From: MFD00082-c5 sp963697995
Lineage (GTDB): Bacteria; Chlamydiota; Chlamydiia; Chlamydiales; JAJFMB01
Assembly: GCA_963697995.1 (NCBI GenBank)
Contig: OY969110.1
Location: 496,001-560,000, forward strand
Length of the DNA stretch: 64,000 bases
Direction: 5' to 3'
Part shown: piece by piece, positions 45,621 to 56,200 of the stretch
Layout: the number at the start of each line of letters is the position of its first letter
Numbering within the stretch: the stretch's first letter is position 1
The notes under the pieces: generated by a model
Databases searched by the model: none
The model's input: the letters and a program-made list of their open reading frames with translations, nothing else
What the model was told of the DNA's origin: nothing
Made by a program: the position numbers and the translations under genes

Positions 45621-46575
45621 TTGAAACAGGTTTTTCAAGTTTTTGGCTTAAGCCAAACTTGAAAAGGGGAGGGGGGGAGAGAGGGCTTTAAAAGCCCTCT
45701 CTCCCCCCTTAACCCCCCACCACTCACCCTAAATTCGGAAACGAGATAATGGCTCCAACCTTTGGTTGGAGGGGTTCTAAGGGGGAAAATGCTTTTCCCC
45801 CTTAGGATCCCCCTTTTGCTTCCCCTCCTAAGTTGAAAGCAGGGGGGAAAAGCGATTTCCCCCCTACCCCCCCCTTTGCGTCAAAGGGGGGAAAGTTCAC
45901 TTTCCCCCCTACCCCCCCTTGATCCTTTTACCCATTGTTGTAACTATTTGACGTTCGATCTAATCGGATGAAGTTTAATCCCTTAAGGTTTTTGGCTAGC
46001 GCCAAACCTTAAGGCAAAGGGGAGAGAGGTTTTGCACCTCTCTCCCCTTAACCCCTCTCTCCGCAGCAAAGGCTTCGCCCTTGCAACCCAATTATAAGGG
46101 GTTTTAGGGGCGAAAGCCCCTAACGCGGTGAGGTGGGAAGGGGAGGAGAGGTGCGAAACCTCTCCTCCCTCTTGCATTTCCAAAGTTTTGGCTTAAGGCC
46201 AAAACTTGAAGAAATGCATTTTGCTCTTTTCCGAATAGATCGATTGCCAAACGGTTACAATAACAACTTTAAGGATCAAGGGGGAGTAGGGGGAAAGTGA
46301 ACTTTCCCCCCTTTGACGCAAAGGGGGGGGTAGGGGGGAAATCGCTTTTCCCCCCTGCTTTCAACTCAGGAGGGGAAGCAAAAGGGGGATCCTAAGGGGG
46401 AAAAGCATTTTCCCCCTTAGAACCCCTCCAACCAAAGGTTGGAGCCATTATCTCGTTTCCGAATTTAGGGTGAGTGGTGGGGGGTTAAGGGGGGAGAGAG
46501 GGCTTTTAAAGCCCTCTTTCCCCCCTCCCCTTTTCAAGTTTGGCTTAAGCCAAAAACTTGAAAAAACTGTTTTAA
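45621..46575. repeat. Palindrome-array element, copy 3 (about 955 bp)
   Basis: Same architecture as copies 1 and 2, with arms at about 45650-45920 and 46276-46555 and the centre at about 45921-46275, oriented as in copy 2. Its right arm reads AAAGTGAACTTTCCCC (46294 onward), the exact complement of the left-arm form, rather than the variant seen in copies 1 and 2. It lies between the co-directional genes yajC and tgt. With flanks it accounts for the gene-free 45157-46937. The hairpin-derived 66-codon frame is at 45983-46183, minus strand. Confidence 0.9.
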
Positions 46576-46890
46576 AACCTTAATATTTAACATGCTTAAT
46601 CTTAAACTTTAACGCTTACAACCTAAAACAAAAAACTGTTTTAAAACCTTAATATTTAACATGCTTAATCTTAAACTTTAACGCTTACAAACTAAACAAA
46701 AAAACTGTTTTAAAACCTTAATATTTAACATGCTTAATCTTAAACTTTAACGCTTACAACCTAAACCAAAAAACTGTTTCAAAACCTTAATGTTTAAAAT
46801 GCTTAATCTTAATATTTAAAATGCTTAATCTTAATGTTTAATCTTAAACTTTAACGCTTACAACCTAAAACAAAAAACTTCAAAAAAACT
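46561..46890. repeat. 69-bp tandem repeats right of palindrome-array copy 3
   Basis: ACTGTTTTAAAACC begins units at 46566, 46635 and 46704, with a variant at 46773 (period 69). Units contain TTAACATGCTTAATC and AACTTTAACGCTTACAA. Two extra short units of AAATGCTTAATCTTAAT follow. Confidence 0.9.
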
Positions 46891-46937
46891 GCTTTAGGCT
46901 TAGCTATAGATAAACTTTTATAAAGTCTAAAGTCCGT

Positions 46938-48044
46938 TTAAGACGTCCTAGGATAAATCCGACACACTTGCTCGTAAAACTGCCCAAAAGTGTCACTTTC
47001 AATAGCCTCTCGCATCTTTTCACAAAAATCAAGGTAGAATGCTAAATTCTGCATCGAAAGAAGCGTCATACCAGTAATCTCGTCCACATTGAAAAGATGC
47101 CTAAGATACGCTTTTGAAAATTTTGACGCGTAGGAATCTAATTCAGGATCCAAAGGAGAAAAATCCTCCGCAAATTTCGCCGACTTTATCGATATTTTAC
47201 CAGACCAAGTAAAGGCACAACCATTTCTTCCGTTCCTCGTCGGCATTACACAGTCAAACATATCAATCCCACGCATCACCGCCTCAACTAAATTCCTTGG
47301 CGTACCAACCCCCATTAAGTAACGAGGTTTACCTTCAGGAAGATAAGGCTCCACGCACTCAATCATATCATACATCATTTGCTCAGGCTCCCCCACAGAA
47401 AGCCCACCAATCGCGTAACCTGGAAAATCAAGCGCTGTTATCGATTTAGCTGAGGCCTCTCGAAGATCTCGGTAACCACCCCCCTGCACTATCCCAAAAA
47501 GAGCCTGGTGAGGCTTCAAGGGATACTCTCGACAAACTTTTGCCCAAGCATCAGTCTTCACTAACGATGCTTTTACGCTCTCGTAAGTGGATGGGTAAGG
47601 GCAACACTCATCAAAACACATCACAATGTCTGAACCTAAAACCTTTTGAATCTCCATACTCTCTTTAGGACCCAAAAATAAACGCCTTCCATCGATGTGA
47701 GATTGAAACCAAACACCCTCATTCGTAATTTTATTCAAAGATGACAAAGAAAAAACCTGGTAACCACCAGAATCGGTCAGAATAGGACGATCCCAACCCA
47801 TAAATTCATGCAGACCACCCGCCTTCTCAATAATCTCTTTCCCAGGTCGTAACATCAAATGGTAGGTGTTTCCCAAAATGATTTGAGCCTTAACCTCTTT
47901 CAATTGAGCATTTGTCAACGCCTTCACAGCGCCCCGCGTCCCTACAGGCATGAAAATTGGTGTCTTAATCTCACCGTGTGCCGTCTTTAAAACACCCACT
48001 CTCCCCTTAGACAAAGAGCACTTTTTTAAAACCTCAAAACTCAA
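46938..48044 (-). CDS. tgt: Queuine/preQ1 tRNA-ribosyltransferase, zinc cysteines replaced
   Basis: Exchanges guanine 34 of tRNAs for the queuosine precursor. 368 residues with the TIM-barrel landmarks: TDSGGYQVFSLSSL (nucleophile-region Asp, about 91-104), CFDECCPYP, GGLSVGEP, and MPTRNGRNG (about 264-272). The structural zinc site at the C-terminal end is usually DPxCxCYxC; here the segment reads DPELDSYASKFSKAYLRHL, so all three cysteines are replaced by Leu, Ser and Ser while the neighbouring AYLRHL with the fourth ligand His is kept. rlmD ends one base before its start. No other queuosine genes are in the window. Confidence 0.93.
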   Translation of the reverse strand: MSFEVLKKCSLSKGRVGVLKTAHGEIKTPIFMPVGTRGAVKALTNAQLKEVKAQIILGNTYHLMLRPGKEIIEKAGGLHEFMGWDRPILTDSGGYQVFSLSSLNKITNEGVWFQSHIDGRRLFLGPKESMEIQKVLGSDIVMCFDECCPYPSTYESVKASLVKTDAWAKVCREYPLKPHQALFGIVQGGGYRDLREASAKSITALDFPGYAIGGLSVGEPEQMMYDMIECVEPYLPEGKPRYLMGVGTPRNLVEAVMRGIDMFDCVMPTRNGRNGCAFTWSGKISIKSAKFAEDFSPLDPELDSYASKFSKAYLRHLFNVDEITGMTLLSMQNLAFYLDFCEKMREAIESDTFGQFYEQVCRIYPRTS

Positions 48045-49466
48045 CTAAAGCTCCAAAACACAAATATTTTCGACATGAATCGTTTGAGGAAATTGGTCCA
48101 CTGGCTGAATCGCTTTAATCGTGTACCCTTTCTTTAAAAAATCCTCAACATCAGCAACTTGTGATTCAGGATTGCACGAAACATAGATGATCTTTTTAGG
48201 AAGTATCGTTAAAAGCTGCTCTTTTGACTGCTCGTCTAAACCCACTCTTGGAGGATCCACAATTAAAATATCTGGCTTTGGAAATTTGGTCACCAAATAC
48301 TCCAGGGTATGCCTTACAGCCCCTGAAAACACAGAATAATTAGTTAAATGATTTAATGCCGCATTCACCTTAGCGTCCGCTGCCGCCTCTGAAGAGAGCT
48401 CAATACCAATCACTTGCTTCACAAATGGAGCAAAACAAATTCCAATTGTTCCCGTCCCACAATAAAGATCGTAAACAATATCTTCACTTTTAACATCTCC
48501 AAGCTCTAATGCCCTTGAAAAAAGTCTCTCCGCTTGAAGTGTGTTTGGTTGAAAAAAAGAAGTGGGACTCACTCTAAAGGTCAAATTCTTAGGTTCCCTA
48601 TCTCCAAAGTGTATCCGAAGCGTCTCTTCAAAATACGATTTTCCATAAAGAGTCATCTCAAAAAAATTGGTAGAGACTCCCTTAGCTATCTGTTGAACTC
48701 TCAAAAAAACCGAAAGTTCGTGCGTCTCATCCTCTAAAACCTCTCTTAAAGAAGAGATTAAGGTCGCGATATCCTCTTTTGGAATCTCATACTCCGCCTT
48801 TCCAGAGACTGTCAACATCACTAACCGATCAGATGACTTCACCCCCTCCCTAATCACAAGCGTTCTTAAAGACCCCTCATCCCGAATCATATGGTAAGCT
48901 TCAAGCCCCGTCTCCTCCCACCAGGTCCTCACCGTTTTCAGCGCATCAACAAACCAGGGCTTTACAAGATGACACTCGTGAAGATCCACAACCCTTCGAC
49001 GCCCCTCACCCATCACAAGCCCCAAATAACGGTTTCCCGCAAAATCTGTCGAAAAAGTAAACTCCATCTTATTGCGATACTGAAAGGGACTCACTGAAGG
49101 AATAATTGGGAAAATGGCCTCCTCTTTAATCGAAAAACGAGAAAAGGCTTGAAGAATCCCCCTCTCCTTTAAACGAAGCTGCTCCTTATAGTCGATGTGC
49201 TGCCACTTACAACCCCCACAGGAGCCAAAATGGGCACACGCAGGCTCCACCCTTAAAGGACTTGGCGTTAGTACCTTCTCAAGTTTTGCCAAAATACTGC
49301 CTCGCTGCCTTTTCATATAAGACGCTAAGACTGTATCACCTGGAAGCGTAGCAGGAATATCGACAACTGTTGCAACCTCTTCTCCCGGCAGAACAATTTC
49401 AGCTCGTCCATAACCTTTTTTTGAAAAACCCTTAACAGTTAATTCTAAAATACGCTCTTTTCCCAT
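48045..49466 (-). CDS. rlmD: 23S rRNA (uracil-C5) methyltransferase RlmD type
   Basis: SAM-dependent m5U methyltransferase, 473 residues. N-terminal TRAM domain (about 1-65), then a [4Fe-4S] cluster site with C77, C83 and C86 (CAHFGSCGGC) and a later cysteine in DLHECHLV, SAM motif VYDLYCGTGTIG (about 331-342), NPPR-equivalent DPPRVGL and the catalytic cysteine in YVSCNPES. RlmD and RlmCD-type enzymes look alike, so the target uridine is inferred. The equivalent gene lies beside hctA in C. trachomatis, as here. Confidence 0.9.
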   Translation of the reverse strand: MGKERILELTVKGFSKKGYGRAEIVLPGEEVATVVDIPATLPGDTVLASYMKRQRGSILAKLEKVLTPSPLRVEPACAHFGSCGGCKWQHIDYKEQLRLKERGILQAFSRFSIKEEAIFPIIPSVSPFQYRNKMEFTFSTDFAGNRYLGLVMGEGRRRVVDLHECHLVKPWFVDALKTVRTWWEETGLEAYHMIRDEGSLRTLVIREGVKSSDRLVMLTVSGKAEYEIPKEDIATLISSLREVLEDETHELSVFLRVQQIAKGVSTNFFEMTLYGKSYFEETLRIHFGDREPKNLTFRVSPTSFFQPNTLQAERLFSRALELGDVKSEDIVYDLYCGTGTIGICFAPFVKQVIGIELSSEAAADAKVNAALNHLTNYSVFSGAVRHTLEYLVTKFPKPDILIVDPPRVGLDEQSKEQLLTILPKKIIYVSCNPESQVADVEDFLKKGYTIKAIQPVDQFPQTIHVENICVLEL

Positions 49467-49581
49467 TTGAAGGACTCTTTCTTTAAAACTTGAGTGAAAT
49501 GATAACTGAAAAAGGCAAAATTGTAAAATTAAAAATCAGGAGTCTCTTAAGGATTTTAGAAAAAACTTAAAAACTTTTAGG

Positions 49582-49612
49582 GTAAAAAAAAAGGGGGTCT
49601 TTTGACCCCCTT
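49582..49612 (-). terminator. Rho-independent terminator of hctA
   Basis: GGGGGTC (49593-49599) pairs with GACCCCC (49604-49610) around a four-base loop. Read on the minus strand the stem is followed by nine T residues (49584-49592). Confidence 0.9.
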
Positions 49613-49634
49613 AAATAGATGCAAAAAAAAGTTC

Positions 49635-50120
49635 TTATCGAGCACGAACTCTTTTAGCAGCAGGTCTTTTGAAAGAAAGAGCTCTTGGAGCTTGAGCTTT
49701 CTTAGGAGCTTGAGCTTTTTTGTGAGCTGTTTTCTTTGGAGCTGCTTTTTTATGAGCAGTTTTTTTATGGGCAGTTTTCTTAGGAGCATGAGCTTTCTTA
49801 GCAGCTGCTTTCTTAGGAGCTGCTTTTTTAGCAGCTTTCTTAGGAGCTGCTTTTTTAGCAGCAGCTTTCTTAGGAGCTGCTTTTTTAGCTGCTTTTTTTA
49901 CAGCTGCTTTTTTAGGAGCTGCAACTTTTTTATGCCCTTTTGTCGATTTTTCAGCTTTTACAGACTCTTTTCTGTAAAGCTTTGCAATCTTTTCTAAGCT
50001 GATTGTCCCAGTGCGAACGCGCTGTGAAGCCGCTTTATTTCCGCGCTGAGCTTTGTGAAGATCTTGAGTAATTTGCTCAAGAAACTTTTCCATTCTATTG
50101 ATGGTCTCTTGTAACGCCAT
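49635..50120 (-). CDS. hctA: Histone H1-like nucleoid protein Hc1
   Basis: DNA-condensing protein that compacts the chromosome when reticulate bodies turn into elementary bodies in Chlamydiae. 161 residues. The N-terminal 60 residues match the Hc1 dimerisation region (KAQRGNKAASQRVRT, then YRKESVKAEK). The C-terminal 95 residues are lysine/alanine repeats of the KKAAPKKAA type with some histidines, and the protein ends in RRVRAR-like KRVRAR. An AGGAGG ribosome-binding site (50134-50129) lies eight bases before the ATG. It is monocistronic, with its own terminator. In C. trachomatis its translation is controlled by a small RNA; I could not identify one here. Confidence 0.95.
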   Translation of the reverse strand: MALQETINRMEKFLEQITQDLHKAQRGNKAASQRVRTGTISLEKIAKLYRKESVKAEKSTKGHKKVAAPKKAAVKKAAKKAAPKKAAAKKAAPKKAAKKAAPKKAAAKKAHAPKKTAHKKTAHKKAAPKKTAHKKAQAPKKAQAPRALSFKRPAAKRVRAR

Positions 50121-50221
50121 GTGAAATTCCTCCTACGTTTAGAGCTTCATGACAATTCAACTCAATAAAAATATTTTGATATATTAAGCAAGCTTTTATG
50201 TAATTTTTTTTTGAAAAATAA

Positions 50222-50260
50222 AAAAAAAGTGAAAAACCCTTTGGAACGAATCCAAAGGGC
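50222..50260 (-). terminator. Rho-independent terminator of the giant gene
   Basis: CCCTTTGGA (50237-50245) pairs perfectly with TCCAAAGGG (50251-50259) around a five-base loop. On the minus strand it is followed by TTTTTCACTTTTTTTT. Confidence 0.85.
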
Positions 50261-50280
50261 TTTAAAAAATAAATGGTTTT

Positions 50281-53200
50281 TTAAGTGTTTTGAAGATCTG
50301 TTTTAAACTGTGAGCGACCAAAATGTCGACCGGACTCTCTTGCACCTAAGATATTATTAGTGAGTAATTTATAAAACTCATCTTTTCCTGAAAACTGCCG
50401 ACGAATTCTAATATGGGCCATCTCATCATCAGTATAATCAAGTCTTCCGGCAAGTATTTTTGCCTGGGCAATCAAAGATTGGAATTGTCCTGTTTTAGAG
50501 AGTTCATTCCAATCAAACTCATTTTTTCCCTGATAGCTTAATTCATTTGAAATTAAATTATAAATACCGACTTTGACCTTTCTACCCTCTCCCCCGCTAT
50601 CCTTTTTAAGCTTCTCGTTAAAGAATTCAGCATCGTGATGGTCGATCAAAACAACTTTTAAGGGTTGATCCTCTTCCTGAATCACTAAAACCTCTTCTAA
50701 AGGCTTCTCATTTCCTCTAACAAAAAGCTCATGAGGCACTTCATCAACTCTTTGAGTCTTCATTTCCCAAAAGTTATTGGTTACAAGAAGGTTATCGCTA
50801 AAAAAGTTCGTTGATTTATTAAACTCATAGGGCAAATAGTTCTTAAGAACATCTTTTACCCTGTAGATCGGACAATTATTAAACATTGGGCTTTCCTGCT
50901 CTTTTTCCACTCTCTTTTCCCGTCTTCTCTTAAACCAAAGAGTGAGGTTATCCCCTGTTTTATAGATTAAATAAAAAGGTCTTGTGGCAATAAAGACGGA
51001 AAGAGCAATTGGAGCTACAACGGCTCTTCCGGAGTATATAGCGACTCTTCCCAAAAGTGATTGGGGTTTACTCTTATAAAAAGTATTCCACCCCTTTTTA
51101 ACTCTTTCAAAACACCCTTTAACTCTCAAAGGAACAAGTGAGCGTCTCACTTTTGTAGGCTTTATCGCACCCTTTACAAAAAGATCTGGTATGTTGTATC
51201 CCCAAGGGATTTTATACTCAGTTTTCGAGTAACTACTTTCGTACTGAAACACTTGAACTTCTTGTTCCTCATGGAGTTGCACTTCAAGCTGTTGGTTAAA
51301 GTCTTTAGCTCCTCTAACATAATCGGGGAAAGTGACAAATTCAAAAATCGTTTCAAATTCATTTAACTCTTTTTTCATTCCCTTGATTGTCTTTCCAGGA
51401 AGGTCTAAAGTGTCTACAATCCTTAACCTTGTCTTTAAGTACTTCTTCAAAGCCTCAACCGGATCCTCATTAACAGAGGGCCCTGCATAACGGGGAGAGG
51501 CTTTTGTCGATTCACTCTCAACGACATACTTTCTAAACTTTTTAAATTCTTTTATAGCCGTTTTAGGATCTTTTATAAGCAAGTAATCCATGATCGCTGA
51601 ATCGATCACATCATCCATTTGCTGTTTTATGCCCTCAAAGTTACTCTGCGCTTCATCAATCGCTTGATTCTTAATAAAATCTTCTAAAATAACTTTAGGT
51701 TCTAATGTTGTTCCCCCAAGTTTTTTAACAAACCCTTCCTGAGCGACAAAATAAAATCTTTGTTTTTGATGCACTTGACGCAAGCGCCCCATCGCTTGAC
51801 CAGCTTTTGTTTTTGTCAATCCCTCGTCTATCGACAAATAAGCTTCAGCGTCGATCGGCATCCTGATATCACTACCGTAGCAGTGGTTCTCGTCGTAGTA
51901 GATAAAATAGGTTTTCGGGTCTCTCGATGGATCTAAAGGAGAGGTTTCCGCTTTAGGATTCATCTTATCTAAAATGTGGAACTGTTGACTCTTCTCGTCA
52001 AAGAAAACAATAGAGGTGATCTCTTTTCTATCCTTTAAGATCTCGGCAAATTTTTCTGCGACTATTCTATTGCTCTTTCCTTTAAAGAGAGCCCCGACGT
52101 CAAAAAATCCCATCATTTTTTTGTTGTTTTTAATCTTATTGGCAAGCTCACTACAGATATCAAGACCCTCACTCTTAACAACTTCGCTACCCTTACAGTG
52201 GGTCAACATCAATTGAGATACTCTTGGAGAGGTGTCCTCTTCTAAAATAGCAAGAGTCTTACGGGCATGAGTAAACTTATCTAAAGGCGTTGCAGACATC
52301 GCCATATCTTTTTTAAACTGACTCCTCATGTTTTGAACAGTGCTAGTCAATGTCTCTGTATAAACATTTAACTTTGGAGCCACGAGCTCTCTGATAAAGT
52401 AATAGATAATCTCATCTTTATGAGACATTCTATCAAATAACATATTAGCAAGTTTTTCCATCTCTTCGGCATTAGTTTCTTTAATTTCGAGAAGCGATGT
52501 GTGTTTTTCACTTGGAGCAAACAAACTCTCATAGAGTTGATTTGATTTGCAATTGGCAAGAGGTTGCACTTCCATCTCGATATCGAGTTGCTTTCTTAAG
52601 GCAGAGATCACATCAATGCATTGATTCTTATCAAGTCCTCTATGAAAATAGGTCACGTAAGTGGCGGCAAGAGTTCTTTCGACCACTTTAAACTGAGATG
52701 GGGTCACTTCGTTCTCTTTTGGAGTATCACTTCCAGCATAAACGATCGCATACGGTTTTTCTTTCAAGTGAAGTTTTGACAATCCGTACGATTGATTGAC
52801 ATAACCTTTAAACGTTGGTTTCAAAATAAAGTAGAGGTAACCCCTAATAAGAGAAATATCCTCCTCAAGCGGATGCCCTTTAATCCAATCGGGCGTTTTC
52901 TCTAACGGCTTGAGAACAAAATCTTTGAATGCTTTTTCCTCAATTTCTTTTCCACAGGCTGTACTTCGTTCATGCATCTTTTTAAAGAGTTTGGCTGCAA
53001 GATCGTTCATATAAGATTCAAACTCTTTATCAGTTAACCCAACCTGCTTATTCCTTTTAATAACCTCAAGCAATTTAGGATCCATTTCTTTAAAGACAAG
53101 CGCCACCATATCGACCTGACTTTGGGGGATGCTCTCTTTTTTACCATTTGTATAAACCAAGTGGTCATTAGGATCGCAGTTGATATGCTGCTCATCGATT

Positions 53201-56200
53201 AACACAACACTCTCATGCTTAAAGAAATAGAGAATTTTTTGAATCATTTCAATTTTTTGCAACTCAGTCTCATCATCAGAGCCTTTATCCAATAAAAGCT
53301 TCAAATGAAGTCTTAAAGCCCTAATGGATTCAGGACGCATCGCAAGAGGGACACCCTCTTTTTGCTGCCATTTGAGTTGATTTAAAAAGTATTCTAAATC
53401 CTCGACGTGAACAGGCACATTTCGGCTAAAGGTGAACCTTTCAACCCCTTGTTTCAATCCCCCTCGTCTTTGTATTTCTAGACGGGAAGCATTCTCCATC
53501 TCAAGGGGGCCAGGGAATAGTACAGACACATGGTGCCCTTTATTGGCCAATTTAGCAGTTAAGTCAGGAACCAAAAGGTTTGTTTTTCCAGCACCCGTTC
53601 TCATTTCAACAAGCAAATCGTCTATATTTTCAAGACCCTTAAGAATGACTCTAATTTTTTCTACCTGCTCCAATCGATAGAGAAGATTTTGAGCACACTC
53701 AAAAGAGAGTTGAATTCTTTCTGTCTTATCAAACTTTTCTGAAACGGTATGCCGTTTTTCCTTAAGCTGCTCTGCTAAGCGATGCGCAAGCTCTTCCTTT
53801 TCATCTTTAGGAGCAACCTCATACTCCTTTATCCGATCGAGGATCCTCTTAACCCTTTGGTTGCGGCTTATTGCTAAAAGGTGTTCAGCATAACAGCTCA
53901 TCAATCGGACACTCTTTTCTCTCGATGAACCGGTTTTTTCAAAAATCTCATTGTAAGAGCCTTTGAGGAAAAGGATATGGAATTCATCGAGCGTCAGATT
54001 TTGTTTTCTTCCCAAAACATGAAGTTTTTTCATCGAGAAAAACTCTCCATTAAGAGCGGCCAAAAAAGCTGTTTTTTCCCTTGCAATTCTTTGAGATTCG
54101 CTCCTAAAGGAGCTTTCAAGTTCAGCTTTCAGGTCCTTTAAAGAGGCCTCATTTATTAATTTATACCTAGGAGTTAACTTTGGCCCCTCTCTTTTTCGAT
54201 AATCCTGTAATTCCTCTAAAGCCTTCTGCTTTTGTTTTTGCACCATCGGGCTTGAATCTGTAACACCAAACTCCTCTCTACCGGAAAAACCTTCATAAGC
54301 TGTTTTAAAGTGATCACGAAACAATTCGGCAAGCTTTGACTCAGCTTGGCTATCTTTCTCTTTAAGCTCTTTAGTTTTCTCTAAAGATAAATCATCCTCT
54401 TTCGTTAATAACGGCTGATTTTTGATCACTTTATCTCTAAAATATGTCGGAACCATAACCTTAAAGGCTAACCCCAAACCAAACGATAAGAGTTTTAAAA
54501 TAGTATTTATCATTCCTGCAATCACCGGGATGACTGCTTCAAAGGTGTTTAAAGGGACTAAAGAAAAAACTTTCCTGTATTCTTTATGAGCTCTTTTAAA
54601 CTCTTTCAAACATACTTTATTTTCAACTAATAATTTTTTATATTTATAAATATCATTTTCATCTTTTATTCTCCCATATCTTTTTGCCTGCTTTATCGTT
54701 CTCTCTAAAATAAGAAGTTCACTCCTCTTTGCCTCATATTTTTTTTGGGCTTGATCAAACTCACCCTTATAAAAAAGAACATCACTTGCGGGTAAGTAGT
54801 CAACTTTTTTTAACTCTTTCAGATAAACAGAATCTTTTTGATTAAGTATTTTTAACTTTTCATTCTCGATATTTTTAAGTTCTTTGGTTTTTTCAGTCTC
54901 TTTATTCTTTAATTCTTTAATCCTAAGCTGGCTCTCTTTACACCTTTCAATTTCTCTTTCGCGATGATTAATTTCACTTAAACTATTTTCTCTATCTTTA
55001 TTAAGAACTTTTATTTGTCTCTCAAGCACTTTAATATCTTGATTTAATAACTGATACTCTCTCTTATAACCTTCAATATTTTCAAGACCCTGTTTTTTTG
55101 CATTCTCGGCTGTTTCAAATGCACTTTGAGCTGCATCCCTTTCCGCTTTTAAGGTCAAAAGATTTGGGAGTTTAGTAACACCCCTTTCACAGCACCGTTT
55201 CAAAACTTTACAGTATTTTTGAGAATTGCCATATTGAGTGCTACTATTAATACCGATCAACTTCAATAAACGGGCCCTATCCTCTTTCGCCCCTTCTGTT
55301 GCAATTCTGTAGTAACTGACAAAGTTTTTTTGAAAATGATCAGCTTCTGCAATGGTCACTAAAGAATCAAAGGAGAGGCTCTGTTTAAGGGAATCAATTG
55401 AACTTATTAAATCACCATTTGCAAACAAATCTTCAATATCTTTTTGAGACGCCGTATTGAATTGCCCGACATAACTTTCCAATGAAGGAATATGGACAAC
55501 AGAGTGAGTCACAGAGGCTTTCTTTCCATCTAAAAATTCTTTTCTCGAACGAAGCAAATTGGCAAGACCTGGTTCAGTCAGATGATCCGCTATATTAAGA
55601 GCTGTTTGTTCGCTTGGAGTAAAAAAATTAAGCACTTTTTGAAAAAATGTCATCTTTTTCTTCTCTTCGGCATTCGGCTCCTTGAAAGTTTCCTTAATAT
55701 TTTTTATAATCATTTCTTTAATCGATCTCTCGAAACACCCTATTAAAAACTTCTCCTCTTCAACACTCAAAACCTCTTCGCCCAAATTAGAGCGATTTAA
55801 AAGGTAAAGGGGATAAAGAGCAAAAGCATTTTTAGCAGATCCTGTTAAGACATCTTTTTTACTAAAGACCAGATTATTAGCTTCAAACTTTAAGAAGAGC
55901 TTTAAAGCAGCAACAATCCCTGCTGGTTGAACCCCACCTCCTACACTTGCAATGTGCATAAGAGTCTTTCCTAAAGTTTCAGCCTCTTTTTCAGTAAATT
56001 CTTTATGACTGACCGGAATTGATTCTAAAACTTCCAATCCCTCTTTCCATCTGAACTGTGTAAAATAAAGATTAACTAAATAAAGCTTTGAGGGAATATT
56101 GGTTCCTTTAAGCTCCCCGTTTTCGTAGGTGAGCGTAAAAAACTTTTTCTTAAGTTTTGGATCAGGATAAGGGAAGACAAGCTTTTTCTTTCCTGATGAA

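Noticed and set aside
49602..49997. 131-codon plus-strand frame opposite hctA
   Set aside because: It is the antisense of the lysine/alanine repeats, which gives a Ser/Phe/Cys-rich low-complexity product.
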